From NCBI GenBank assembly GCA_041736675.1, contig JBGSTD010000007.1, positions 12,440 to 76,439 of the forward strand: a stretch of 64,000 nucleotides of DNA. The letters are read 5' to 3'. Below the pieces are notes generated by a model. That model was not told the origin of the DNA, ran no database searches, and saw only the letters and a list, made by a program, of their open reading frames with translations. Positions 34,397-43,258 of the stretch are shown here, piece by piece (position 1 is the stretch's first letter; each line of letters begins with the position of its first letter). Both the position numbers and the translations under genes were made by a program. Origin of the DNA: Salaquimonas sp041736675 (GTDB taxonomy: Bacteria; Pseudomonadota; Alphaproteobacteria; Rhizobiales; Rhizobiaceae).

Positions 34397-35500
34397 ATGG
34401 GTTTCAAATGCGGTATTGTGGGCCTGCCAAATGTAGGCAAATCCACCCTTTTCAACGCGCTGACCAAGACAGCAGCAGCCCAGGCGGCAAACTATCCGTT
34501 CTGCACCATTGAGCCAAACACAGGCGAAGTGGCAGTTCCTGATTCCCGCATGAAAAAGATCGCTGCAATTGCAGGATCAAAGGAACTGATCCCAACCCGC
34601 ATCTCCTTTGTTGATATCGCGGGTCTGGTGCGCGGAGCCTCCAAAGGTGAAGGCCTCGGCAACCAGTTCCTCGCCAATATCCGTGAGGTCGATGCCATCG
34701 TTCACGTGCTTCGCTGCTTTGAAGACGACGACATCACCCATGTCGAGGGCAAGATCAATCCGGTTGCGGATGCTGAAACCGTCGAGACCGAACTGATGCT
34801 GTCCGACCTCGAATCGCTTGAGCGCCGCACCGACCAGACCCGCAAGAAAGCCACCGGCAAGGACAAGGACGCCATGCTGGTTCTGCCGGTCATGGAAGCC
34901 TCCCTCGCTTTGCTGCGAGAAGGCAAGCCTGTTCGCGTGCTCCTCAAGGGTATTGCGGCTGACGAGCTGAAATTGCTGCAAGGCCTCAACCTTTTAACCT
35001 CCAAGCCGGTTCTTTATGTTTGCAATGTTGGTGAGGCAGATGCTGCAACAGGCAATGCATTCAGCGACGAGGTTGCCAAAATGGCCGCCGACCAGGGCGC
35101 TCAATCAGTGGTCATTTCAGCCCAGATTGAAGAGGAAATCGCCCAACTGCCGGAAAGCGAACAGCCCGATTATCTGGCTATGAACGGCCTGACCGAATCC
35201 GGTCTCGACCGCCTCATTGCGGCAGGATACGACCTTCTCGACCTGATCACCTATTTTACGGCAGGACCAAAAGAGACACGGGCCTGGACAGTGAAAAAAG
35301 GCTCAAAAGCCCCGCAGGCGGCAGGCGTCATCCATACCGATTTCGAACGCGGCTTCATCCGCGCCCAGACCATCGCCTTCAACGACTACGTCACGCTGGG
35401 CGGCGAGGTTCCTGCCAAGGAAGCAGGCAAGGCCCGCGATGAAGGCAAGGAATATGTCGTTCAGGACGGCGATGTGATGCTCTTCAAATTCAATACGTGA
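34397..35500 (+). CDS. ychF: Redox-regulated ATPase YchF (OBG-like)
   Basis: YchF is a translation-associated P-loop ATPase related to Obg GTPases. The 367-residue protein has G1 CGIVGLPNVGKSTLFNALT, the YPFCTIEPN switch region, G3 FVDIAGLVRGASKGEGLGN, a coiled-coil insert (about 125-200) and the C-terminal TGS-like domain (DLITYFTAGPKETRAWTVKKG, ending GDVMLFKFNT). Adenine preference is known for the family. It starts 28 bases after pth, consistent with a common transcript. Confidence 0.97.
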   Translation: MGFKCGIVGLPNVGKSTLFNALTKTAAAQAANYPFCTIEPNTGEVAVPDSRMKKIAAIAGSKELIPTRISFVDIAGLVRGASKGEGLGNQFLANIREVDAIVHVLRCFEDDDITHVEGKINPVADAETVETELMLSDLESLERRTDQTRKKATGKDKDAMLVLPVMEASLALLREGKPVRVLLKGIAADELKLLQGLNLLTSKPVLYVCNVGEADAATGNAFSDEVAKMAADQGAQSVVISAQIEEEIAQLPESEQPDYLAMNGLTESGLDRLIAAGYDLLDLITYFTAGPKETRAWTVKKGSKAPQAAGVIHTDFERGFIRAQTIAFNDYVTLGGEVPAKEAGKARDEGKEYVVQDGDVMLFKFNT

Positions 35501-35538
35501 GGGATCGCTTTTGGCGTGTTTGGTGATAGGATCGGCCT

Positions 35539-36600
35539 ATGGCTTTTGATTTCATCTTCATGCTGACGGCTAATGACAGCACCATTCCCGATGCCAGAGA
35601 GCGGCTTGCGGATGTGCTTGCAGGCGGTGCGCGCCACATCGGCTTCAAGGATATCGGCCTTCCTTTTGCGGAATTAAAACTGCTGGCGGGTGAAATTCGC
35701 GCCGCCGGTGGCAGGGCCTATCTGGAAGTAGTCAGTCTGGACGAAGCATCCGAATTGCGCTCGGCCCGCGCTGCCATTGACCTTGAGGTCGAGTGCCTGC
35801 TGGGTGGCACCAGGGCTTCAGCGGTTGCACCGCTGTTGCGCCACCATCCGATCCGCTACTATCCGTTTCCAGGCAAGATCGTCGGGCATCCCAGTGTCTT
35901 GTCCGGCACCATTGACGAGATTGCCGAAAGCGCACGCCAGCTGGGAGATCTTGAATCCGTCCATGGCCTTGATCTTCTTGCCTATCGGTTCGACGGCAAT
36001 GTGCCAAAACTGATGAAGGCCGTCTGCGAGGCTACCCACAAGCCGGTGATCATGGCAGGCTCCATCGACCAGGAGGAACGTATCACGGCGGTTGCCGAGG
36101 CTGGTGCTGCAGGTTTCACTGTTGGCACTGCGGCCTTTGCAGGAGCCTTTCCTGCCACCGGCGAAGGCCTTGTTGCACAGGTGCAATCAATCTTGGCAAT
36201 GACCGGCAAAGCCCGCCAGCGTTCTTCTGCGCCAAGGCGCATTGCCATTGCCGCCCACAATAACAGAAAATCGCATCTTGAAGCCTGGGTTCATCGACAC
36301 TCTGCAACGCTGCGCCGTCACAAGATCATCTGCACGGGGGGAACAGGCGCCCTGCTCTCACGGGTTCAGCCGGAACTTTCAATTCACCGCCTGCAACGCG
36401 GCTCGCATGGCGGTGACCAACAACTGGGCGCTCTGATTGCAACCGGTGAACTCGATGCAGTGATATTTTTTGCCGATCCGCACGGGCATAATTCAACCGA
36501 TGTGGCCCTGTTGGCCCTGTTGCGCCTTGCAATCCAGCACGATACGCCGATGGCCTGCAGCCCGGCTGCAGCTGACATGATCATTGCAGCAAGTTTGTAG
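35539..36600 (+). CDS. Fusion of a (beta/alpha)-barrel-like domain with a methylglyoxal-synthase domain
   Basis: The 353-residue protein joins two parts. Residues 1 to about 225 look like a phosphate-binding barrel: FIFMLTANDSTIPDARE, GARHIGFKDIGLP, PVIMAGSIDQEERI and GFTVGTAAFAGAF. Residues about 233-353 match methylglyoxal synthase, which makes methylglyoxal from dihydroxyacetone phosphate: IAIAAHNNRKSHLEAWV, ICTGGTGALL, SHGGDQQLGALIATGELDAVIFFADP and TDVALLALLRLA. The base Asp of GGDQQ is kept. The His-Asp pair near the start (AHD in E. coli) is AHN, and the loop between DP and the later Asp is two residues shorter, so activity is uncertain. It follows ychF by 38 bases. Confidence 0.7.
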   Translation: MAFDFIFMLTANDSTIPDARERLADVLAGGARHIGFKDIGLPFAELKLLAGEIRAAGGRAYLEVVSLDEASELRSARAAIDLEVECLLGGTRASAVAPLLRHHPIRYYPFPGKIVGHPSVLSGTIDEIAESARQLGDLESVHGLDLLAYRFDGNVPKLMKAVCEATHKPVIMAGSIDQEERITAVAEAGAAGFTVGTAAFAGAFPATGEGLVAQVQSILAMTGKARQRSSAPRRIAIAAHNNRKSHLEAWVHRHSATLRRHKIICTGGTGALLSRVQPELSIHRLQRGSHGGDQQLGALIATGELDAVIFFADPHGHNSTDVALLALLRLAIQHDTPMACSPAAADMIIAASL

Positions 36601-36603
36601 TCT

Positions 36604-37698
36604 TCACGCGACAGGCGGCAGTTTCGACTGCCAGCCGGATGGCAGTTTATTGACGACTTTCTCGCGCAACCATTGCCAACCACTGCCGAGCAAAAGAACG
36701 ATAATGCCAACCGCCAGAAAGCTGAACGAAGTAACGTTCGAGACGGTTATTCCCGCGTCCTTGGTCAATATGTAAAGCGCCACGCCGAGCGAGATAAGCC
36801 CTGAGGTAACAAACGCCCTGCGGTCGATGATAATCCCGACAACAATCATTACGGTGATGACAATGACGGCAATCAGCGCATCCGATGAGGTTGGATTATT
36901 TGACCACCAAAATCCGTTATCTCCAAAGATGGCCATGAAAAGCGAGTAAAGCAGCAACGGGGCCGTGATGAGATGCAGCCAGAAAGCAACATCCGAGCGC
37001 CGGGTTACCCTTTTGGTATCAGCAAGATCAAAGTCCATGGCGATATAAAACAGGATCCCGGCTAGAACCAGACCGATAATGCCAACGACATTGGCGTTCA
37101 TCTGTTCAAGCGTCGCGGCACCTGTGAAAGTCTGGATGACCAGCAATATGAGGAGAAAACACAAGAGGAGTGCAGAGGCAATCGCAGAAGCGAGTGCAAC
37201 GGGAACCCGGTAGCGGATATAAAATCCGGACATTGCAGCGAGTTCAAGAACAAACACCGTGATAAAGTGCGGTAGTGTCTCGCCTGAATTGTTGCCGAGA
37301 ATAGGGATAGCCGCCACCGTTTGCGCAAGGGCAAGGGTAAGGCAAAATCCTGGCAGCGCCAGTTTTTGCCGATAGACAAATATTTCAGCCAGCACAAACA
37401 CGGCCGGCAGGGCAAGAAACACACTGCCGATCGCCCAGAACCCGCCGAGCGACACAACGATGCCGATCGTTATCAGTACATCATGAAAGCCCCGTATCAG
37501 CCGGGGCGCTTCGGACACTTCGGGAATATACCGGTCATCCTTGTCGACCGGTTCGCCAAGTTCAGAAAAAAGACCTGATCCTGTTGCTGCGCCTGTCTGT
37601 GAAAACTCGCGTTCAAAGGTCAGCAACCTGTCGCGGGCCATTGCGTCAATCACATCGTGATCACGGGCCTGATTGATAAATGTGCGAATGTCGGTCAA
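36604..37698 (-). CDS. Polytopic membrane protein, DUF2157-like N terminus
   Basis: The 364-residue protein starts LTDIRTFINQARDHDVIDAMARD, a soluble helical segment like that of DUF2157 proteins, and then has about nine or ten hydrophobic helices (LITIGIVVSLGGFWAIG, ALLLCFLLILLVIQTF, ALIAVIVITVMIVVGIII). It ends in a basic tail (LREKVVNKLPSGW). TTG 37698 has GGAG eight bases upstream and lies two bases after the stop of the DUF599 gene, so the two are cotranscribed and the TTG start is favoured over the long overlapping frame. The function is unknown. Confidence 0.72.
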   Translation of the reverse strand: MTDIRTFINQARDHDVIDAMARDRLLTFEREFSQTGAATGSGLFSELGEPVDKDDRYIPEVSEAPRLIRGFHDVLITIGIVVSLGGFWAIGSVFLALPAVFVLAEIFVYRQKLALPGFCLTLALAQTVAAIPILGNNSGETLPHFITVFVLELAAMSGFYIRYRVPVALASAIASALLLCFLLILLVIQTFTGAATLEQMNANVVGIIGLVLAGILFYIAMDFDLADTKRVTRRSDVAFWLHLITAPLLLYSLFMAIFGDNGFWWSNNPTSSDALIAVIVITVMIVVGIIIDRRAFVTSGLISLGVALYILTKDAGITVSNVTSFSFLAVGIIVLLLGSGWQWLREKVVNKLPSGWQSKLPPVA

Positions 37699-37700
37699 TG

Positions 37701-38396
37701 TTATTTCTCCAGCAATATGGCGCGCGCTTTTGAAAAATACTGGCGGCGAACCAGAACAATCAAAATGAAGCCTGTAGTGGCAATAAAGGCATAGGGACTG
37801 ACAAACCAGCCCAGATATCCAAGCGCAAAGAAAATTGCCCGAAGGCCAGCCGTAAACTGGGCGCTGGCATCGATGTTCATTTCGGCAGCGCGCAAAGCCT
37901 GGGCGCGGCGAACTTCCGGCGATGCTTCTTTTGGTTGCTGCACCGCACCGATAAGGATCGAACAATAATTAAAAAGCCGAAAAGCCCACCCGAACTTGAA
38001 AAACGAATAGATGAAGATCATCGTCAGTCCAAGCACCTTCAATTCGAAAAGGCCACGGACAAATTTCGAATTGATCGGCAAATCCTGATAAATACCGGAA
38101 ATCAGATCAGTCGACCCAAGCATCGCAAAGCAGCCGCCTATGGCCAGAATGGTTGAAGAGGCAAAGAACGCGGTTCCTTGCTGCAGGCCCGAGATGATGG
38201 AAGTATCGACCATCCGTATTTCACGCTCGGCCATGACGAGCATCCACTCGCGGCGGCGGTGAGCCATCAAACCGCTCAAACTCCGATTTTTGAAATTTGT
38301 CTGGTCGGTGATCACCTCAAACACGAGCCAGCAGATAAAAAACAGCGCAACGGCAACAAAGTCCGCCGTCGACATGCTCTTGATGAGTTCAGTCAT
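37701..38396 (-). CDS. DUF599 family membrane protein
   Basis: The 231-residue protein has four to five membrane helices (FVAVALFFICWLVFEVIT, FFASSTILAIGGCFAMLG, LGLTMIFIYSFFKFGWAFR, AIFFALGYLGWFVSPYAF) and the conserved HRRREWMLVMAEREIRMVDTS segment of DUF599. The family is widespread in proteobacteria with no known function. It heads a two-gene operon with the polytopic protein downstream. The start at ATG 38396 is the first in frame before the first helix. Confidence 0.85.
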   Translation of the reverse strand: MTELIKSMSTADFVAVALFFICWLVFEVITDQTNFKNRSLSGLMAHRRREWMLVMAEREIRMVDTSIISGLQQGTAFFASSTILAIGGCFAMLGSTDLISGIYQDLPINSKFVRGLFELKVLGLTMIFIYSFFKFGWAFRLFNYCSILIGAVQQPKEASPEVRRAQALRAAEMNIDASAQFTAGLRAIFFALGYLGWFVSPYAFIATTGFILIVLVRRQYFSKARAILLEK

Positions 38397-38485
38397 GCTC
38401 TGTCAACCCAAGATCACTAACGATTCGAAAGCAATCTAGGGCCTAAAGGACACTCATGCCAGCACAGACTTCGCCCAAAGCGCCC

Positions 38486-39331
38486 TCAATCAATATAGGC
38501 GTCCGCCCTTTGCCCGGCCCGTTGGTGATGAATTGGCAGGGTCTTGCCATAGAGCTGCTGTGTCCGCTCGACACTGCCAACCATTCCAGGCTCTTCAACA
38601 TACGAGAAGATTGCCACATAGCGACGGGTTTCACCCTTGAGCGGAGCCACTCTGTGCAACGAATAGCGACCTTTGAAAATTTGCAGATCACCCGGCTCCA
38701 GAACCAGAGTCTTTACCAGTTCTGACTTGCCATCCAGCACCCGGGAAACCTCATCGAAGTTCTCGTCACCTGTACGAATATTTGGTGCATATTCGAACTC
38801 GCCGCCTTCTTCCGCATTCTGTAAAGCGAGAGTCACAGTGTAGTTGTTGGTATCAAAATGCCATGGAAAGCCATTGCCTTCATCGGCCATATTGACAATC
38901 ACATCGGCAAGCGGATCAGCATAGGGGAAAAAACGGTCTTCCTTTTCACCAAGGCATTCACGAATGAATGGCATAAAGGGTTGATAGTCGTAAATGGCAC
39001 GGATACCACTTCCCACGCCAAAATTATCTGCCGGAATAAAAGCATTTGAGCGATCATAAAACTGCCGTTTGGGATGGCTTTGCGGCAGTGATGGATCATC
39101 CTTTGTGAAATAGACATTTGTCCGGTTGCGTGACGCATGGGCATTGACCGAAGCCCGCTCAGCCTCCGCCACCAATACCGCAATCATCTCCTTGCGAACA
39201 AACCCCTTGAGAACGGCGCATCCGTCCCGGGAAAGCTTTTGTCTTGTTGACTCAATCAAAGCCTCGCGAACCTCGGATAAGGTAGCGATTGGATAACGGT
39301 CAAAATCGATGTAGTTCTCAGCTTTGCTCAT
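38486..39331 (-). CDS. 2-oxoglutarate/Fe(II)-dependent oxygenase-like protein
   Basis: The 281-residue protein has a jelly-roll oxygenase pattern. The metal motif His-x-Asp occurs in FPWHFDTNNYTVTLALQNAEEG, the distal histidine and 2-oxoglutarate arginine in FKGRYSLHRVAPLKGETRRYVAIFSY. The HxD...NxYTVTLALQ layout resembles the ArpA/HalD group that hydroxylates or halogenates free amino acids; Asp rather than Gly in HxD points to hydroxylation. ATG 39331 is used; a TTG three codons earlier is weaker. It begins 19 bases after the dehydrogenase gene ends, so the two enzymes are probably made together. The substrate is unknown. Confidence 0.8.
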   Translation of the reverse strand: MSKAENYIDFDRYPIATLSEVREALIESTRQKLSRDGCAVLKGFVRKEMIAVLVAEAERASVNAHASRNRTNVYFTKDDPSLPQSHPKRQFYDRSNAFIPADNFGVGSGIRAIYDYQPFMPFIRECLGEKEDRFFPYADPLADVIVNMADEGNGFPWHFDTNNYTVTLALQNAEEGGEFEYAPNIRTGDENFDEVSRVLDGKSELVKTLVLEPGDLQIFKGRYSLHRVAPLKGETRRYVAIFSYVEEPGMVGSVERTQQLYGKTLPIHHQRAGQRADAYID

Positions 39332-39350
39332 TATGTCCAACTTTCAGATT

Positions 39351-40328
39351 TCAGATGGAATCAGCCATGGCGGCCCTGCCGCGGGGCACAACCTCGTAGC
39401 CCTTCTCCTCTGGCTCATCATCCACCATCAGCGCCGGAAAACCGTCTGCGAGTATCTCAAGACCGGTCGCATCTTCAAGGCGGCGGATAATATCATCCGA
39501 GTTGGCACGGTTGCCATAGCGCTTTTGACCATCCTTGAAGATGTTGATCATCAAGGGGCTGATTTCCAGCGGTATGTTATGCTCTTCGGCAATCTTGTGA
39601 AAAAGTCCGATATCCTTCAATACCAAATCCATGGTGAATTCAATATCGCGGCTGCCATTGAGAATGACCTGCCCCTCAGTTTCGGCAACAAAAGAGGTGC
39701 CTGAGGAAATCACCATGGCCTCATAGGTGGTTGCCATATCCATTCCTGCAGCCTTCATTGTTACAAATGCCTCGCAGATGGTCAAAAGATTGGCAGTCGC
39801 GAGATAATTTGTCATCACCTTGAGGATTGAGGCGGTACCCAAAGGCCCTGTGTGAAGGATGCGGCGGCCAAGCGTTTTCAGCATCGGCATCATCCTGTCA
39901 AATGCTTCACGGCTGCCGCCGACAAAGATCGAGATATTACCCGTTGCCGCACGGTGGCATCCACCTGACACCGGGCACTCGACTGCCATGGCACCCTTGG
40001 CCTCAACCAGAGCAGCAAGGCGCTTGATTTCGCTTGCGTCCGTCGTCGACATTTCCGCCCAGATTTTTCCGCCTGACAAACCGCTCAGAATTCCATCTTC
40101 TCCTTCCATCACCGCAGCCGAGGCTGCAGGGCTCGGTAGACAGGTGATGATCAGATCGCAATTCTCTGCCATTTCCTTCGGGCTCTCTGCCCATTTGGCT
40201 CCCCTGTCGAGAAACGGTTGGGCATTGGCCTTGTCGAGGTCACGGACTGTCAGGTCATGCCCGTTTCGAAGCAGGCTTCCAGCCAGTTTTCCACCCGCAT
40301 TTCCAAGCCCGATAAAACCTACTTTCAT
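39351..40328 (-). CDS. Beta-hydroxyacid dehydrogenase family oxidoreductase (3-HIBDH-like)
   Basis: The 325-residue protein has the NAD(P)-binding MKVGFIGLGNAGGKLAGSLLRNGH, the substrate signature ECPVSGGCHRAATGNISIFVGG and the catalytic lysine in ILKVMTNYLATANLL. These fit the 3-hydroxyisobutyrate/tartronate semialdehyde/6-phosphogluconate superfamily, whose members oxidise beta-hydroxyacids or reduce the semialdehydes. It is about 25 residues longer at the C terminus than typical members (about 295). It lies directly upstream of the oxygenase gene in the same direction, so a hydroxylation-oxidation route is possible. Confidence 0.9.
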   Translation of the reverse strand: MKVGFIGLGNAGGKLAGSLLRNGHDLTVRDLDKANAQPFLDRGAKWAESPKEMAENCDLIITCLPSPAASAAVMEGEDGILSGLSGGKIWAEMSTTDASEIKRLAALVEAKGAMAVECPVSGGCHRAATGNISIFVGGSREAFDRMMPMLKTLGRRILHTGPLGTASILKVMTNYLATANLLTICEAFVTMKAAGMDMATTYEAMVISSGTSFVAETEGQVILNGSRDIEFTMDLVLKDIGLFHKIAEEHNIPLEISPLMINIFKDGQKRYGNRANSDDIIRRLEDATGLEILADGFPALMVDDEPEEKGYEVVPRGRAAMADSI

Positions 40329-40424
40329 TTCTAAAACCTTCCGGCATAATGCCTAAAATAGTGTACAAAAGAGCTTCCACCCTCCGGTCGTCAAACGTGC
40401 CAAGGGTCAGACATGACCATATTG

Positions 40425-41579
40425 CTAAGTCAAAAACACCCGCTCATATACCCACCAGCTTGCAATGATTGCTATGGCCAGCGAGGCGGGCGTGGTGATC
40501 AGGTCGCGATACCAGTTTTTCTTGCCAAACCAGTATCCTACGGCAAGGAAGCAAAGCGCGATTACCGTCAACTGGCCAAGCTCAACACCTATATTGAACG
40601 AGATCAGGCTGGTCACAAAATGCGTTTGCGACATGCCGATTTCCCTGAGAACGCCGGCAAAACCCAACCCGTGCAAGAGACCGAAACCAAACACGACCAA
40701 AGGCCGCCAGCGCTGCAACTTGTCGGTAAGAATATTTTCAACCGCCACATACACAATGGACGCTGCAATCAGAGGTTCGACAATCGACGGTGATATATTG
40801 ACATAGCCCAATATACCGAGCGCCAGGGAAACCGTGTGGGCAACCGTAAATGCGGTGATTTGCCAGAGGAGTGGCGACAACTTTGTGCTGAGCAAAAAGA
40901 GACCGACTACAAAAAGGATATGATCCAGACCTTTGGGCAGGATATGCGTGAAGCCAATAACAATATATTCGGAAACCACCTGCCAGAAACCTTTTGCGAC
41001 CATGTTTTCAAGGGCAATTGGCTCACTGGCCTCGCCTGCGGAAAGATAAGCCGAATAGCCTTCCTGTTCCGAAGGATTTGTCGAATTAAGCCGGATCACG
41101 CTGGCTCCAAACGCCTGCGGCCACAGCCATTCAAGTGTCTTTGCCCCCTGCGGGATAGTGCCTGTCAAACGAATTGACGAATCCCTTGCCAAAGCCAAAT
41201 CACCCACATCGGGAACCTCAATCGAACCATAACCAATCACTGCCCGGTTCCCGTCAAATTTGACCTCAAGTTCCTGAAGCAGTCGTCCCTCAAAATCTTC
41301 AAATCTTGCTTTCAATTGATCTGGCGGCAACTGACGCAGGGCATTGTATGCATCAGCGCTGGCTGCCTGATCCGTATCTTCATGCTCGCTGCCAATGCCG
41401 GCAAGCATCGCCTCGACATTTGTCTTGATCACGATCTCAAACCGGTCCTCGCCAACAAGATTGAAATCAGCGATCGAAGGCCTGATCTCATGCGCTGACA
41501 CATTTGAGGAAAATGCAACTGTGGCTAAAAAACAAAAAGTGATCGCCATTATTGCTTGCGACAAATTTCGAATTTGCAT
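40425..41579 (-). CDS. HupE/UreJ-family membrane protein with secreted N-terminal domain
   Basis: The 384-residue protein has a signal peptide (about 1-29) with predicted cleavage VSA|HE, leaving an N-terminal His-Glu. A periplasmic domain of about 165 residues follows, then a membrane part with about six helices: GFTHILPKGLDHILFVVGLFLL, ITAFTVAHTVSLALG and VFGFGLLHGLGFAGVLREIG, signatures of the HupE/UreJ_2 family with conserved His and Asp residues in helices. HupE-type proteins are linked to nickel or cobalt uptake. It is divergent from a DUF4198 gene. The metal is inferred. Confidence 0.85.
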   Translation of the reverse strand: MQIRNLSQAIMAITFCFLATVAFSSNVSAHEIRPSIADFNLVGEDRFEIVIKTNVEAMLAGIGSEHEDTDQAASADAYNALRQLPPDQLKARFEDFEGRLLQELEVKFDGNRAVIGYGSIEVPDVGDLALARDSSIRLTGTIPQGAKTLEWLWPQAFGASVIRLNSTNPSEQEGYSAYLSAGEASEPIALENMVAKGFWQVVSEYIVIGFTHILPKGLDHILFVVGLFLLSTKLSPLLWQITAFTVAHTVSLALGILGYVNISPSIVEPLIAASIVYVAVENILTDKLQRWRPLVVFGFGLLHGLGFAGVLREIGMSQTHFVTSLISFNIGVELGQLTVIALCFLAVGYWFGKKNWYRDLITTPASLAIAIIASWWVYERVFLT

Positions 41580-41716
41580 TGACGCATTCCTTCTCTATCG
41601 TATGACGAAGCTGTTGGCCGGTTTGCAAACGTTGTACCGCTTGAAACAGTTTCACCTCACGCTTTCCTACTGCGTCATGGTGTGCAAGAAAAGAACAAAA
41701 TAAACAAGGAATACAA

Positions 41717-42571
41717 ATGTCTTTAAGACGGTCTGTCGCGTTTCTAGGCCTGCTCACTTTTCAGACAAACGCCGCCCTCGCCCATGAGTACTGGTTGGAG
41801 CCGCGGCAGTATACAGTCGCGAAAGGTGAAAAAATCGAAGGTGACCTGAAAAACGGTCAGGACTTCAAGGGCAGTTCTTTCAGCTATATCGCCAAACGTT
41901 TTGAACAGTTTACATTTACCGGCAAGGAGGGCAGCCAAAACGTGGAAGGGCGCAATGGAGACATGCCGGCCCTGAGCACAGCACCGACGGGTGAAGGCCT
42001 CTATACCGTTTCCTATCAGGGGGTTTTTGACCATATCACTTTCACTGATCCGGCAAAAATAAAGGAATATTCCGATTACGAAGGTTTCAAGGGAGTGCTT
42101 GAGCGCCATGCCGAACGTGGACTTGCCCCCGACCGTTTTCAGGAAGATTACAAGCGCTGCGCCAAGGCTTTGTTTCAGATCGGTGAAATCAACGCCAATG
42201 ACCGTCAGGACGAACTGACAGGAATGAAATTTGAGTTGGTCGCAGAACAAAACCCTTATGCGCTCGGTGAAGGTGACAGCCTTCCTGTTCGCCTGTACTG
42301 GGAAGGTCAGCCTATCAGCGATATTCAAATCAGAATGTTCCGCTTCAACGGACAAGTCGAAACGACAGTGATCCGCACCGATAGCGAAGGCCGGGCATTG
42401 TTTCCTCTCAAGGGCGGCGGCAAATACATGCTCAACGCCGTCAATATTCTTGAAGGCGACGATGACCCTCAGTCGCCAACACCTGAATGGATCAGCTACT
42501 GGGCATCCATGGTTTTCGGACTTGCCGATACTGATGAGGTGCTTGGCGCAAAAAGTGCGCCGGCAAAATGA
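41717..42571 (+). CDS. DUF4198 domain secreted protein
   Basis: The 284-residue protein has a signal peptide of about 22 residues with predicted cleavage ALA|HEYWLEP, so the mature protein begins with histidine, as is typical of DUF4198. The domain follows (QYTVAKGEKIEGDLKNGQDF, GLYTVSYQGVFDHITF, and a C-terminal LYWEGQPISDIQIRMFR, RALFPLKGGGKYMLN). DUF4198 proteins often accompany nickel or other metal uptake systems, and the N-terminal His may bind metal. Its TGA overlaps the next ATG by four bases. The divergent HupE/UreJ-like gene is the likely functional partner. Confidence 0.85.
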   Translation: MSLRRSVAFLGLLTFQTNAALAHEYWLEPRQYTVAKGEKIEGDLKNGQDFKGSSFSYIAKRFEQFTFTGKEGSQNVEGRNGDMPALSTAPTGEGLYTVSYQGVFDHITFTDPAKIKEYSDYEGFKGVLERHAERGLAPDRFQEDYKRCAKALFQIGEINANDRQDELTGMKFELVAEQNPYALGEGDSLPVRLYWEGQPISDIQIRMFRFNGQVETTVIRTDSEGRALFPLKGGGKYMLNAVNILEGDDDPQSPTPEWISYWASMVFGLADTDEVLGAKSAPAK

Positions 42572-43188
42572 ACAGCCAAACCCATATTTTGATGGGTGCT
42601 GTGCTTTTTGGCAAACAGTTGCCTCGTCTCGCGTGGGCAGGCGCGGCAGGCGGGGTGATCCCCGATCTGCCAATGTATGTGATTATCGCCGGATTAAGAG
42701 CACAGGGATATCCGCTGGACAGGATATTTGGTGAATTTTATTGGGCACCATGGTGGCAGATTGCCAACGCTATCGGTCACAATTTTATCCTTTGGGGGGT
42801 AATGGTTGTGATTTCAGGAGCAATTCTGCTTTCTGCCAAAAATAAGAACGGTCGTTATGCATCCGGAAAAACAAATGCTCTCGTGTTTGCTCTTTCCGGT
42901 TCAGCCCTTCTTCATTCGGTCATTGATTTTTTGTGCCACCGGGATGATGCCCACATGCATTTGTGGCCAATCTCGCAGTGGCGGTTCCGATCACCGGTTT
43001 CCTACTGGGATCCCGCCCATTACGGCAACTGGTTCGGCCTGTTCGAGGCCGCCTTGGGAATTGCCCTGGCAGTGATCCTGTTTCGCCGCTATCCCGGCAA
43101 AGGCCTGCGCATTATTCTTGTCATGGTGATACTGCTTTATATTGCTGTTCCGGCTTTCTTTTACCTGTTTCATCATGGCAGTATGTAA
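42568..43188 (+). CDS. DUF457-like membrane protein
   Basis: The 206-residue protein has about four membrane helices and a histidine/aspartate pattern like that of the YdjM/DUF457 membrane metal-dependent hydrolase group: THILMGAVLFG, IPDLPMYVIIAG, LLHSVIDFLCHRDDAHMHLWPIS and WDPAHYGNWFGLFE. The His/Asp residues could bind a metal in the membrane. Coupling with the DUF4198 gene (ATGA overlap) places it in the same process. No direct function is known. The start is fixed by the overlap. Confidence 0.78.
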   Translation: MNSQTHILMGAVLFGKQLPRLAWAGAAGGVIPDLPMYVIIAGLRAQGYPLDRIFGEFYWAPWWQIANAIGHNFILWGVMVVISGAILLSAKNKNGRYASGKTNALVFALSGSALLHSVIDFLCHRDDAHMHLWPISQWRFRSPVSYWDPAHYGNWFGLFEAALGIALAVILFRRYPGKGLRIILVMVILLYIAVPAFFYLFHHGSM

Positions 43189-43258
43189 CGAAATTTGCTG
43201 TGCGATCGAAATCTGAATATCCATGCATGACAAGAAATCTTGAAACAGGGAGCCAACA

